64,000 bases of DNA. Source: Antedon mediterranea (Eukaryota; Echinodermata; Crinoidea; Comatulida; Antedonidae). The position numbers and the translations under genes are program-made. Under the pieces are notes generated by a model. The model did not search any database. It was not told the origin of the DNA and saw nothing but the letters and a program-made list of their open reading frames with translations. Numbering within the stretch: position 1 is the stretch's first letter; each line of letters begins with the position of its first letter. Below, one piece after another: positions 46,990 to 59,264 of the stretch. Location: NCBI RefSeq assembly GCF_964355755.1, contig NC_092673.1:14267001-14331000 (forward strand), written 5' to 3'.

Positions 46990-47470
46990 ATTAGAATAGC
47001 CCCACAAAGCTGACAAACAAACCACTTTCAACACTAATACAAGTTTCAAAAAAAGCATACGTACTGAAGCCACACAAATTCATTGCCAGGATTGCAAGCT
47101 TATTTGATGCTTTCAATGGAAGAGCCTAAAAAAAAAGAAATTGAAGAGGCCGGTGTCTAAAGATTCTGAACACAAAAGATTTCTTGAAGAATTTAAGATG
47201 GATCAAATCGTCCATTGTGTTTCAAAGGATGGTTTCTGTCTATATCATGTCTGCTAGACATAATATGGCAAGATTTACATGACAAGGATGTAATGATTCT
47301 GTTAACATCTCGTTTTAACCAAGATGTTTTAGAAAATCTATTTTCTACTATTCGGAAAATGGTGGATTTCGAGATAATCAATCTCCATCAGAATTTTGAT
47401 ATTCCTTCTGATTGGTATTGGTTGCAAAACTGATTCACCATCTATGTCATCAAATTGTGCTCAAGGTAAT
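46990..47470 (+). pseudogene. Second P-element/THAP9-like transposase fragment
   Basis: Pieces in order: LFDAFNGRA (about 47100), RPVSKDSEHKRFLEEFK (47145-47200), KDGFCLSISCLL-like residues in shifted frames (47215-47260), and the open block LHDKDVMILLTSRFNQDV, LENLFSTIRK (47268-47360), then RDNQSPSEF. LLTSRFNQDVLENLFS carries the D..E pair of P-type transposases and matches LLTNQLNQDCLENLF at 25.4 kb. It is only the C-terminal quarter, with stops and shifts. Confidence 0.55.
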
Positions 47471-47990
47471 AAGTTTGGGTTGACCTTAACATTAAGGCTT
47501 TCTTTGTAAAAGACACTTAAAAAGAGCATGGAAACTTCGTAATGAAGCAATAATATCAAAGGACAGTCAAAACCACCTTTTAGGTAAATAGGAATTTGTT
47601 CCTCAGTTTCCTCCTGTTTATATGTTTTTTAATTTTACTATCATTCATCTAATATAAATCTCATTTCACATAGGAGTTAAATTGCAAAACCATTATTATT
47701 TAACAATGCAGTAGATGGCTATTGAAGATCTAACACCTATGCTACGTGCGCGTTTGTTCTTTTGTGGCAATGGCGGGCCGGTTACATAATAATGTCGCTT
47801 CCTTTATGTATAGCGCAAAGCACATCATGAATGGCGGCTTCTTTCATGTATTTCCCCCCTAAATCAAAGCGGTGGAAATCGCGCTTATTTGGGAGGGGTG
47901 ACTACAAACTAGTTTATAAGGGGTAACACAGATTGTTTTCTCTAACACTTACCATTTGGTTAAGATATACTGTATTGATATTACATTGTT
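47471..47990. other. Non-coding spacer
   Basis: AT-rich, with a GC-richer patch at 47740-47830. No exon recognised. Confidence 0.4.
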
Positions 47991-48059
47991 GACAAACTTA
48001 ATTCGTATTTTATAATGGATGGACCAACTATTGTTAAGAAGGGTAGAGGCGTTAACATT

Positions 48060-48264
48060 CCAAAGATAAGACGGCAAGAGACGGAAAACAGTATTGGAAA
48101 TGTATAAAAATGACATGTTCTGGAAGGTTGAAGGGGACGCACTTTTTGTTAGTATGGCTACTCCACATAGCCATGAAGTGGACGAAGAGTCTGTTAGCAG
48201 AGACATACTAAAGGCTGGATTATGTCAACGTGCTGCCGACAACCCAACACAACTACTCCGACAG
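48060..48264 (+). pseudogene. FLYWCH-type zinc-finger exon (MULE transposase N-terminus), partial
   Basis: The frame from the KRRKTVLEMYKNDMFWKVEG region through PHSHEVDEESVSRDILKAG and AADNPTQLLRQ ends at CGACAG|GTACGT. The W-x-V ... H-x-H-x-VD pattern, then a charged helix and an NPT turn, is how FLYWCH-containing MULE transposases continue after the finger. The earlier Cys residues of FLYWCH are not visible in frame. Separate from, and downstream of, the MULE core remnant at 42.9-43.8 kb. Confidence 0.4.
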
Positions 48265-49070
48265 GTACGTCAATTTAACTTTATTTACCCGACGAATGGT
48301 CTCTTACTAAGGAGAGTAAACGGTTCCTGCTTCACCAAGATGAGACGAGATGCTTATGTATTTAGGCCTATTTGTTTTAAATAGTTTCCGAATGTAATAT
48401 AATATTTACGATATTTATTTTGTAGTTTAAATATTTATCGTATTTATGATGTTTAATTTAGTACTGTATTTAAATGTAATTTAGTATTTAAATGTTGACA
48501 ATTTCCCGATGCAATATAGTATTTAAGATATTTAATTTAACTCACAATGTTAAAGATGTGTAACTTATCTCACCGTAAAATGTTTAAAAAATTCCCGATG
48601 TAGGCCTACCGTATAGTATTTAAGATGTATATTATTAATATAATTTATCATATTTAAAATGTTTAAATTTACGGTAACTTAGTATTTAGAATGTATTATA
48701 TTAAGATATTTTCTTAATGTAATGTAGTATTAATGTTTAATTTAACTCATAATATTCATGGTATTTAAAAATAATTATTAATATTTCATTAGCTAGGTTC
48801 GTGCGTGTGATTGTTTCGTTTTTGCGTATGAAAAAAACATTTCAAAACACCAAGGTATCTTAGGTAATAGAAACCATTAATTAACATACACTTTTTCATA
48901 GTTTTGTTATTGTCGGCAATGTGGGTTTTCCGTGTGCCGACTAGGCTATTTCATAACCCATTCACATAGCCAGTCGGCAAACTGGTCAGATACCATCAAA
49001 ACTAGCCCTTCATAAGAAATTTGGATATAGTCTTAGCATAAGAACTGGCAAGTGCTGCCTGAGTGGACAG
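48265..49070. other. AT-rich stretch with degenerate AGTATTTAA repeats
   Basis: From 48390 to 48790 the phrase TAATNTAGTATTTAAGATNTT recurs irregularly, an old tandem array. No gene seen. Confidence 0.45.
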
Positions 49071-49077
49071 GAATAAA

Positions 49078-49248
49078 AGAAATACAACAAAGGAGACAGT
49101 GTGGTGAATTGTGGGTGGAGACTGAATAAGAGTAGAAATACAACAAAGGAGACAGTGTGGTGAATTGTGGGTGGAGACTGAATAAGAGTAGAAATATAAC
49201 AAAGGAGACAGTGTGGTGAATTGTGGGTGGAGACTGAATAAGAGTAGA
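49078..49248 (+). repeat. 56-bp tandem repeat, three copies
   Basis: Starts at about 49081, 49137 and 49193. The unit contains ACAACAAAGGAGACAGTGTG, GTGAATTGTGGGTGGAGACT and GAATAAGAGTAGAAA. The open frames on the minus strand across it are by-products of the repeat. Confidence 0.85.
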
Positions 49249-49873
49249 AAACAAATAAGGTAGCTTGGTAGAGATAAACAATTTTGGAATGGAACCAAAA
49301 GAAACAGCTTACTAATGAAACTTAAATTAGTCAATGGAATAATTTTACCGATCTGGGAATATGTTCCTAATGTTAAGTCCAAAAGGGTTTGTACTTTTTA
49401 AGTAGTAATTCCCAGTGGTTTTCCGTCTTTGCAAGTTTTGTCGCTCCATTTGACATCGTGGTCTATTGCAATAACTCTGAAATTTGCAATCGAGTGAATT
49501 AAAATGTTCGGCTACAGGTTGAATAGATAATTCATAAAGTAATATACTGTGAGGACATATAAAAATAAATGATTTATAAAGTAATAATAATATACTGTGA
49601 TATGAATGATAAATATGTGAATACAAATTCGCAATAAAATAATGAGTGATCCGTGTGAAAAAGCCAAAAAAAGGTACGAGTAAACAAAATAAAAGGGTAC
49701 AGGTAAGCAAGAAAATAGGTACGGGTAAACAAAATAAAGTACTTGGACAAATAATTGGGTACGAGTTGGTATGTGTACGGGTTGGTTTGGGTACGGGTTA
49801 GCCAAAGTGTGTAGTAGCAGTGGTGGTGAACAGACGTGTTTTTCTGCTCGCTCCCCAGGCCTCATCCTAACAA
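49249..49873. other. Sequence upstream of the LINE ORF1, possibly its 5' untranslated region
   Basis: From 49670 to 49800 the phrase GGTACGGGTAAACAAAATAA and GGGTACGGGTTGG variants recur, a loose array in front of ORF1 that may be part of the LINE promoter. Nothing coding. Confidence 0.35.
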
Positions 49874-50966
49874 ATGCCAATGGCCTCGCTACTGGAATCA
49901 ACTCCAGACATGGAAGAATCTGACGATGCTGTTTTAAAAGCAATTCATACTGCTTTATCTGAATCGACAAAAGCTTTACCTATAACATCAAAGCTACGAA
50001 GTGGAAAAGATACCGGACCAAGCCTAGACGCGGTACTGTCTAAGGTTATTTCTACAATTCAACCTGTGCTAATTTCAATTGTGTCTGCAGCTGTGAATGC
50101 GTCGACCAAACACATGATCGAGCTTCTCGCAAAGGGTGACAAAGAAAGGAACATGGCAATAGATGTAGCAGTGAACTCTGTGAGTAGAATTAAAAGTGAA
50201 GTACAGTTAAATAGATTTGCGCTCGATAGATTAGAGCAATATAGTCGAAGAGACAACATCAAAATATATGGCATACCAGAAGCTAGTAATGAATCCATGG
50301 ACGACTTATTTATAAATGTAGCGGCTGAAATAGGTGTAAACATTTACACATAACGACATTAGCGTCAGTCACAGGCTACCTAGTTAGGGAACTAACAAAC
50401 TTATAATAAAATTTGTTAAACGTAAAACAAAAACACACATTATGCTAAATAAACGAAAATTAAAGGAAACGAAAATTGAAGGAAACCCAAAACAGGAAGA
50501 AAGTCTACATTGAAGATGATTTGACCCAACTAAGAAGTAAGATTGTGCGTATGTTGAAACGAGATGAGGAAATTAAACAAGTTTGGACTGTCGGTGGGCG
50601 TGTGTATTGTAAAACCTTAGAAAATGGTAAGGAAACAAAACTGTTGATCGATTTACCGGATGATTTGATGGCAAGAAGATAAAGTGAAAGAGCTTGGCCT
50701 ATTTATTGACTAGGACAGGCACGCAGTGTTTTACAGGATCACTCCTATAGCTCTCCTACATCGAATAGTCTTCATTTTACTAGCTTAAATGTGTGTGGTC
50801 TGAGGAGCAAACTCAAATTGGGTGTGTTAGAACAATATTTATGTAATTCAGACTTCGTTTGTCTGTCGGAAACGAAATCGGATTCAATTGATGGTAATGA
50901 TATTGAGGGATTTGTTCCATTTGTGAAACTGGCTAGCGAGGGCGAACGTTTTGGTGGTTTTCGGGG
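49874..50966 (+). mobile_element. 5' half of a non-LTR retrotransposon (CR1/L2-like): ORF1 plus start of ORF2
   Basis: ORF1 runs from ATG 49874. It has a coiled-coil-prone region, then the RRM-like signature LEQYSRRDNIKIYGIPE at about 50235-50285. The frame stops at 50353. In-register continuations HNDISVSHRLPS and LIIKFVKRKTKTHIM (50355-50450) show a frameshift. The C-terminal domain follows at 50476-50682 (DDLTQLRSKIVRMLKRD, DLPDDLMARR). ORF2 begins in frame at about 50710 with the endonuclease start SLNVCGLRSKLKLGVLEQYL and DFVCLSETKS. It ends at 50966-50970, where the match stops at a TGA. The reverse transcriptase and 3' end are missing, so this is a 3'-truncated or internally deleted copy, less common than 5' truncation. 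Confidence 0.7.
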
Positions 50967-50970
50967 TTGA

Positions 50971-53900
50971 CCAGAACCCAATACCTTTACAGTATATCAG
51001 CCAAATCTGTGTTAGTGTTGCCAGCAGGTAAGCTGTAAAAAGAAGGAATGCTGCAGTCTAGGGTTCCTCACTCAGCAGCCTTTCTCTAGCCGTTGGTCTC
51101 TTGAATTTGATTTGGTTTTTGTTTTTTTGGCAGTTTGTGAGGATTGATCTGATTGGTTGAGCATTCACATATGAATGGTTAAAAACTTTTCTTAGTATTT
51201 CAAATTAAATGGTTTAAACTATGAATGCCTAAAATCTTAAAAAATGACCACTAAAATTAGCATTCAAATGCTTATCAAAGGCAAACCCAATTAGTGAGTG
51301 CTGACACCATCCAAGTACATCTGGTGGCAATAAGTGGCCATCAAAACACAATAAGGCTGTTGACTAGGATATTTTTCAACAAATAAAGAAACAAAAAAAA
51401 TGAAGAAATGTAAAATTGAAATGTTTTTCATTGCAGAATCTATAGGACATCAGTTGATTGAGAAAAATAAATCAACTAAGATGGAAAGCTGCAGCTACTT
51501 TGAATACTACTTCTATAAACTGCCACCTACAACTATTTGAATTTTTAAAAAACTTCAACACTGGTTTAAATAATTTTGAATTAGCAAAATGAAGTATTTA
51601 GGAAGACGTTTGTATTGCTGGTTTTCACATTGATTCAAGTCAAATATAAATTTAAACAAAAATTTGCCTTGGAAATGATGGAGTACATCTATGGCATGGA
51701 TATGCTGTATTGCATGCATTTAATTCTTATAAATATATTTCTGCAGTACTGTACCAATTGATAGGTTGAGCATTTATGTATACTATTGAATGTATATTAG
51801 TGCTAATTTAAACTACAAATAAATGAAAACAACAGCAGAATTTAAAAAAAAAACCTCTTCTGCTCATGGTCAGAGCAGATGATGGAAATATTTTCTGCAA
51901 GACAATCCTTGAAGTCTAATACAACATTTTCTACTATACTAAATGACACCATGCAAACACTTCAAGACCAATTAAAAAACAAGCTAATGAAACAGAAGTG
52001 AAATTTAAAAGAGAGAGAAAAAAAAGAAAAATAGTAAAGTAAAGTAAAAGAGTGATGTCGAGAGAAGACAATCAGAGGCACTAACAGAAAATCCTCAATA
52101 TTTTCATCCTATCTTGATAGGAGAGTTTAAAGGAAGTCATGCCTGGAATGACATTGACAACACAAGGTGACATCATGTAATCTGGATAGAATTAAGACAC
52201 TCAAAAAAGTGGTGAAGAAGAAAATGAAGATGGATGCTGAAAGTTGTTATAATATTATTCGATAACAATTGATTTAACGATTTGCTAAAAACAAATGCAT
52301 CATTTTTATAAAATTTCAACTGAAATAAGGTTTAGAAGGAAAGTCAAATTTGACAGGGATTGACCCATGAACAGCCCAAAACATTCCACAAGTAGAGACA
52401 ATTTCTATTCATAACTTCATTCAGCTGCATATAAAATGGAAATTATCTATCTCCACCTTAAACCACGGTTTAACATTTTTGTTAATTGTCTAGTTCGCAT
52501 CATCTCTGTTGTTCAATAATGGTTGTATTTAGATGTTGCCATATCATAACTTGGAAGATTAAAGTTGTTGGTTGCTTAAAATGTCATCAGTGGTAGACTG
52601 TCAATTCTACATTGTACTGACAATGTGACAACCATTTGTTCTCTGCACTGTCGAAATGCTGCTGAATTTGATTTGAAATAAAGTATGCATTCAGTGATGA
52701 CAATGAATGTTCATAATTAAAGAATGTTACTTCCTGGCCATGTGACTTAAAACTCTTCATAGTCACCATCTTCTATATTGTATTACTGTATTCATAGGCC
52801 TACAAGCCATTACCATTTGCTTCAAGAACAAATTGAAAAGTTTCCTGGCAAAGAGCAAAAGTAATATATCAATGCATTTGTTACCAAATACTGTATATAA
52901 TGCAGTATGAAGTTAGTATTTCCCTTATTTTCTGCTTGATATTGTGATATGTCAGCTCAGTGTTCATCTTGGTAAGAGAAGTTTTTGTTTTTCTTCTGTC
53001 CGAAGATAGTCTGGCTGTATTCTGGCATGACATGACTTTCTGGTTCATTATCTTTTGTTGAAAATATCACCCTATATTTATCAGTAGAAGAAATGTTTTT
53101 TGGATGATACTATTAGTATATAATTCTGGACACAAAGTTTTAGCTGATCCTGATCTTATGGTGAGCAACAGGTATAAAGTTATCAGCAGCAAAAAACAAA
53201 ACGTCATGTAGTTGTGGTATGGCAACACCTAATACATTTCTATTATTGAACTGTTGGCATATATACGATAATGTTAACCTGTAGATTGCACCAGAGACCT
53301 CCAGATTTATTGCAATTGAAAGAAATGAAATACCATAGCTGAAATTATCTCTGCATGTTGAATGAAATGAAAGACTGTCAAATTCATATTTTTAAATTCA
53401 AAATCTAGAATAAACATTGTGGCCTCTGATTTAGGGTAAATTAAACTATCTTAACATTCATATCTATTTCTCATAATATATTGAATGTTATCAATCATAA
53501 ATCATATTTTACTTCCCAAAAAATTGATGTTTTCCAAAATTATTTATTGCCGAAGGCATGTGCACAGTACACCTAAGAAAACTAACTGAATGCAATTTTA
53601 TCAAAATATGAAAAAAAAATGACCTCTTTAATTTCATTTATGTTGCTTATCACATGAGACTGAATTTGACTCAATACAGAAATAAATGAACCTATCAATC
53701 ATGTTTCAAATTAAATTGTGAAGCACCACGACCAACTTAACCAATTCACAAATTATGTACAATTATACCTGCATTTATTTCATGTCTATAGACCAACTAA
53801 AAACATTCACATTCATAAGAATTTAAAAAGAAAAGATAACCAGAATACAAGAAAATGATTCCTACAAGAATTTTAAAAAACAAATCACCCTCTAACTGTT

Positions 53901-55200
53901 TTGGGATTTGTTCACCATAATTGCTATACAAATTTAACAATTAAACAAAAAAGTAGGAGGAATAACTTTAACAAAAAGACATCAACAGACTCCTATTCCT
54001 TTCCATGCTCCACTCAGGTAAACTCTTGTTGTTTCAAAGCACATTTATGATGATGGCGACATTGAGATGAATGGAAACTATTAAAACATCCACTAATTAG
54101 GATCTTTGAATGAATTATAATGGGCTTGGAGCGACCAGAAAAGAGAAAAACGATCTCAAAGAATCTGTGCCAAAAGATACACAATTTTTTTTATTCTTAT
54201 TCATGGTTATTTTTTTGTTTTACACAAGAATGTATCTGACAGCAAGCAATGAATGCTAAAAGATGCCTTGGAATATAGAATGCTTGCAAAATTAATCGGA
54301 ACCAGAAAAAAGATTTACAAAGACAAAAAGGTTTATGAATTTTCAATCTATTATTAATAAGGTTTACAAATATTCAATTTGTTACCTTATAAACAAATAA
54401 TGAATATTAAATAATGATGCATCACCAATAAATCCACAAGATTATCTGGGTATAATGAGCTGAAGAGCAAATGCAAGATAATACTGTAATATAAAATGGT
54501 CAAATTTGATTTTAACTAAGCTTATTATTAAGCATTAAGAATGTCAAATCAAACTGTATAATAAGATGATATCATACCTAATGAAATCACAAATGAAAAA
54601 GGAGTTTAACAGATGATGATGGAAACATTTACAAATCTAACTTATGTAATGTAAACCAGTTATTTCATTAGACAATCTCGTACACCTTGTGGCCATCACT
54701 TTTGTGTTAAATGTCTGTCTAATCTAATTCGTACTCTTCAGGTATATTCTTATATATGACACCAAACAATTGATGCTAAAAGAAGCCTTGGAATAATAAA
54801 TAAAAGCTTGCAAAATTAATTGGAGCCAGCGAAAAAATTTACAAAGGTAAAAAAGGATCTATTATTAATAAGGTTTACAAATATTGAATTTGTTTATAAA
54901 AAATAACGAATGGTATAGCCATAGTGAATGGGAAATATCTATATGCCTACCATATTAAGAAATAAAAAAAAGGTAAAAACTTATTTTTGACATGGTATTT
55001 AGACAGGTAGTGAATTCTACTTTTGATTGTGACTTGAACTCGTTCAAGGAATTTAATTCATGCAACTTTTTAAGCTCCGTTTTTAGAATGGTAGAATTCG
55101 AGAAACCCTGACACTCCTTATAAACAAGCCCTTGGCTGCAATATATTCTGGTAAATAAATGGAAGGTGTATTCCAGAGTGCAGGATATGGATGTGGTAGA
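50971..55200. other. 4.2-kb AT-rich stretch without genes, with one pair of direct repeats
   Basis: No open frame above 61 codons and no recognised exon on either strand. A ~165-bp block at 54240-54405 recurs in diverged form at 54756-54915 (AGCCTTGGAATA, GCTTGCAAAATTAAT, GGTTTACAAATATT). Otherwise it looks like old unique non-coding DNA, intron or intergenic. Confidence 0.5.
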
Positions 55201-56175
55201 TGGCCATCTAACGGTAAATCATAGTAGAAATTTCAATGACCCTATAACAGAAGTCCACAAAGTAATCGTGCAAAATTGAAGTTGAAAAGATTGCGAGGAT
55301 GTAAAAGAATACTTTTATGAATTTATGTGGTGGGAAAGATATGGCAGGACAGGGGAGGAAGCTTTTTTTTTGTCTTATGTAGGATCGACCCACTTTTATT
55401 TCTTTATCAATAAAAAGTTTGTTACAATGCATTGCACTTGAGTAATGTAATAATACAATACAATATAACTGACATTAAATAACTTTCAGTACATCTGATA
55501 TTTCACTCCTACCATTGCATTTATAGTAAGGAAAGAAGAAAAAAACAATATTTTCCTCTATGTTATACACTCTTACACATTTTTCAATCCTTAACAATGT
55601 ATGTATAATTTACCACAAAATTCTTTATTTTATAACTCTTTTTATCTCTTTTAGGCAATCAAAAAATAGTTATATTTTACTTTACCTAAATATCAATTTT
55701 ATAAACGTTAATTTTATTAATGAAGCTTTATATGAAAATATGCGACAGACAATAAAGAAAAAGAAAAAGTATACCAAGAGCTAGTCCTAAATTGTCACAA
55801 AAATGCTTCAAGACATAAGTTGAACAAGTTCAAAATGCAAAATGTATGTTGAAAAATGTTGACATCAACGAATCAAATGATCGGTCATTTGATGTTGGTA
55901 AACAATGGGGTGAGAGGCCATCACTTATCAGCGCTTTTTTTGCCGTACCCACACTTATTTGGTTTTTTTTTTACAACTTGTTGGAGCCTTAAAGTATTTT
56001 AATACAGTTCTTTAATAATTATGGTTAATATTCAGTGGAATAAAGCGGCTACAGTGGCCCTAATAATAGTATTTGGGAAACACAAAAATCCAAAAATTAA
56101 TTAGATGGTACAAGGCGAAATGGGCTAATACAATATCTGCCAGGATCTGCCCATATAAAAAATGCAGAAGGCCAA
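55201..56175. other. AT-rich spacer
   Basis: Short featureless open frames (55208-55432 minus, 55560-55784 plus). No repeat or exon recognised. Confidence 0.4.
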
Positions 56176-56179
56176 AAGA

Positions 56180-56643
56180 TGATAATGAAGTAATAGGTTC
56201 TGTTGACATGCAGAAAATAATCATGTTGCCAAGAATTCCATTCCTGGATGTAAACCGTGTCAGTTTATGCGACGTATGATCGAGTTTCATAAACATTTGC
56301 TCCCCTCGGTAACGCCAAAAAGTCAATAGGTGTTGTGTGGGACGAAGATGTTTCTGGACGAGATGCAGACTATGTGGCAAGCACAAATTTTAAATTCCTC
56401 AGACATGTATAAAATCGAGACAAGAAACGATTCACCTTTTGGGTGGATAATTGTTTGTCAATGGTTAATGAAATTAATCGTAGTAATGATGGACTGGAAC
56501 AAATCACCTTCAAATATTTCGAAACTGGCTACACATTCATGTCTGCTGACGCATTCCATCACCAAATTGAGTTGGGAATGAAAAAGTCCAAGAATGGTGG
56601 AGAAGATTTCTTGAAGATTGTTAATAATGCAATACATCTTTAA
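56180..56643 (+). pseudogene. Transposase-like DDE fragment of an uncharacterised invertebrate family
   Basis: Pieces in order: SVDMQKIIMLPRIPF (56198-56245); after a shift GVVWDEDVSGRDADYVASTN, FKFLRHV, a TAA, then RFTFWVDNC (56330-56455); then the open block LEQITFKYFETGYTFMSADA and FHHQIELGMKKSKNGGEDFL to TAA at 56641-56643. The WHE-x2-AGR and FW-x-DNC acidic landmarks and GHTFMSADSFH-type block are those of a multi-copy DDE family in cnidarians, molluscs and echinoderms that I cannot name. A stretch between DNC and NEI is deleted (the usual QNKNW is missing). Dead copy. Confidence 0.5.
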
Positions 56644-56779
56644 AATAAAATTCACGTTACATATTTTCTATATATGTACTAATACCTATTATAACTGACA
56701 AAATACATTAATTTGTCTTTAAAATTTTAAACTCAAACATGTTTTGCTTATTTACTCAAAACTACATTTTTTTAGATAA

Positions 56780-57250
56780 TGCTCTTTCGTAAATCAGGGC
56801 AGTATAGACGAAGACGCACTAATCATCAACAACCCTAAAGTAAACTCTCTTGAACTTATTAAATCCATCTCCAACATTATACCAACAGAATATTTCATTT
56901 AACTTTTCTTTCAATACCACAAATACTGTATGATATATTTGGAAACACACATTTCCATCAACTACACAACACTGTCAACAGAAAAAATTCACTACTCAAT
57001 ATATCAAAAGCCATACCAAAAATATACATACATTCATAAAACATCCAACCATAACCCAGCAATATTTAAAAGTATCATCAAAACTGAATCACACCGATAC
57101 AATCGACTATCTTGCAACATAAAAGAATTTCGACACATTAGCACCCTTTTTTCATTAAGATTAAAGAAGATAGGTTACAGTCGTAAAATTAATTAATAAA
57201 CATGATACAATTTAAACACAATCCAAAGAAAAGAATATAATGCAAGGTAT
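56780..57250 (+). mobile_element. Retroelement RT C-terminal fragment, Penelope-like, 5' part of a split copy
   Basis: DEDALIINNPKVNSLELIKS, a TAA, then at 56930-57196 EKIHYSIYQKPYQKYTYIHK, SNHNPAIFKSIIKTESHRYN and LFSLRLKKIGYSRKIN. The YS-x-YQKP ... Y-x-YI-x-S-x-H ... E-x-R-x-R order is that of the end of the RT region in Penelope-like and related elements. The copy is cut at the TATTA duplication (57251-57255), and a plausible continuation resumes after 59269 (GRFYRDPGKVSNF, FIRKRSTILRNKAS). Confidence 0.4.
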
Positions 57251-57255
57251 TATTA

Positions 57256-59264
57256 GAGAGGTTTCACAACCTTACAAAAACGTCATCATTTTTAAACTTT
57301 TGAGTTGATCCCCATTTCGTATTCGTAAATGGGTATTTGTTGTAACGAAAATAAGCAGCCGTATTCGTTCGAATATAGTTTTTAACATATTTATCATCTT
57401 TTTAAAAACATGCAATATATTTCAGATTTTAGGATAAATCTACATGATATATTGAAAATAACTGACTAAAAATTGGAAAGTTAATTTAACAAAAAATAGG
57501 ATAAATAGCAAGTTGAAAGTTCTGTATTATTTTGGTCGCTAGCCAGGCTGCGCAGTATAGCTATCAATACTACTACTACTCGGCCTAGGGCCACCTGATC
57601 GCGTGATAATTCATGGCTAGCCTCGTGAGGTTACCTTGATTGGCTAGTAGTACTGTAGTAGTACCTAGCACTAGCTATATATATAGTATAGGCTAAATAG
57701 GCCTACCTCAGGCAGGCCTAACTAATTGTAGTGCCGCTACAAATGCTTAAGTGGAGCGCGTCGTTCTAAATGCCTGGACGCGCTCCGCTGTGCGTATACC
57801 TTGGAACGTCTACTACGTTGAAGGCACTTGAATAAGTCAGCGACGGAACCTAGACGTAAACTATTATTACTCACTTGTATTATCATACAGTCAAAGACTA
57901 TATTATAATGGTGAGTACTTTACGTTGTAGTCTTTTATAGTAGTTAAGTAACTAAACCAAGAGACTAGCAATCTCTTTATAATACTTCTGCTAGGCCTAT
58001 ATAAGCCTACTACTAGGACAAGGCCTCTAGCTAGGAGAGGCCTAGGTGTTATTATTATAGCCGTGCCTATAATACGATATAGTATAAATACATAATACTA
58101 GTACTAGCTACAGCTAGTTAGTATATATTATTATTAAGCCTATTAATTATATAGAATAGGGTAGATAGAATATGTAGTACTGGCATATATTCAGTAAACT
58201 ATTTAGACTAGCCAGGCAGTAATATTATTAGCCTACTACTAACTAGCCTACCTAGGCCTCCTACTACTACTAAACAAGGCTTGGCTTACTTTTCCCTAAA
58301 GTGTAGATGAGTAAAAATGCTGATGTTATATTAAATCTTTTTTCCTTCAGATTATGGCCACTGTGACCTGCACTAGTCGGTTCAACCCAAAATTGGATGT
58401 TATTTTATTGAAAGAAGTGTTGGCTGACCCGCCTTTTTTAGTGCCGCTTGGGGAGAGGAAAATGAAATGGGATAGAGCGGTAAATAAAATAAATCAACTT
58501 GAATTTAAAATTACAGCAAGAGCTGGAAAAGATAGATTTAAGCAGATTAAATTAAATCGTCGTCATAATTTTCCACGGTCCTCCCTTGGCATTGCCATTC
58601 TCTGTGGAAACGAATCGAGTATAATAATAATAATATTAATAATAATAACAACAACGTTAAAAATCTAATGCAATCATTAAAAATAAATATAGCGATATAC
58701 CTAGGCCCTACCATTACAGATAATTTACTTATCCTAGGCCTAGATTAAGTCTTTACTTAGGCTAGGTCTAATAAAAAGTAGGCTATCTTTTTGTCGTTGA
58801 ACGTAAGTCTATTTCAAAAAGTATAACGAAAAATATATGTTAAATGTCTTCTAATTTAGGTCTAGGCATTTTTTAAGCAATAATGATAGGCCTAAAAAAC
58901 AATTGGCCTGCCTATAGGCCTAGTAGGCTATTCCATCGATTGAGTTCGATTTTTGAACAAATACAATTTAAAATTATAACATAAGTAAACTTATACTTAC
59001 ACAATAATGAATTCCGATTAGAGTATTAAATAAGAGTACTTTAAAATGTAATTATGTTTGTAAATTCGAAGGATAAACTTTTGTTTTTGATTATGTAATC
59101 AAAACAACATAGAAATGTCACGTCACGCTAAACGGCCCCCTCTATATTCGCGATTTTGTTGTCAAGTCCGAAATTGAATTTACTGGGCATACGAAAACGA
59201 TTTTGTGACATGTGTGTGGCGTATCCGTTTTCGTTATCGTATTCGTAAGGTTGCGAAACCTCCC
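57256..59264. mobile_element. 2.0-kb DNA transposon with 20-bp inverted ends and TATTA target duplication
   Basis: The left end GAGAGGTTTCACAACCTTAC (57256-57275) pairs with the complement of 59245-59264 (GGGAGGTTTCGCAACCTTAC), 18 of 20 bases. TATTA flanks both ends exactly (57251-57255, 59265-59269). Sub-terminal sequence on both sides is rich in CGTATTCG and ACGAAAACG words. Inside, a possible exon starts with TTTCCTTCAG|ATTATGGCC at 58351 (see separate entry), and AGGCCTA palindromes are dense. No transposase is recognised, so it is non-autonomous. A 5-bp duplication does not fit hAT, mariner or PIF rules; superfamily unassigned. Confidence 0.65.
58354..58668 (+). CDS. Myb/SANT-like exon inside the 2-kb element
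   Basis: After a strong acceptor the frame reads MATVTCTSRFNPKLDVILLK, EVLADPPFLVPLGERKMKWD and KINQLEFKITARAGKDRFKQ, a three-helix Myb/SANT-like DNA-binding layout (D-x-LL-x-EV ... W ... R-x-x-x-DRF) seen in accessory proteins of transposons and in some regulators. From about 58580 the frame runs into an ATA microsatellite, so the exon probably ends before that. No other exon of the gene is evident inside the element, though related-looking coiled-coil sequence occurs at 59480-60240. Confidence 0.4.
   Translation: MATVTCTSRFNPKLDVILLKEVLADPPFLVPLGERKMKWDRAVNKINQLEFKITARAGKDRFKQIKLNRRHNFPRSSLGIAILCGNESSIIIIILIIITTTLKI

Noticed and set aside
49002-49382. Minus-strand open frames with repeated FATLSPLLYFYSY-like residues
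   Set aside because: Translation of the 56-bp tandem repeat; no gene.
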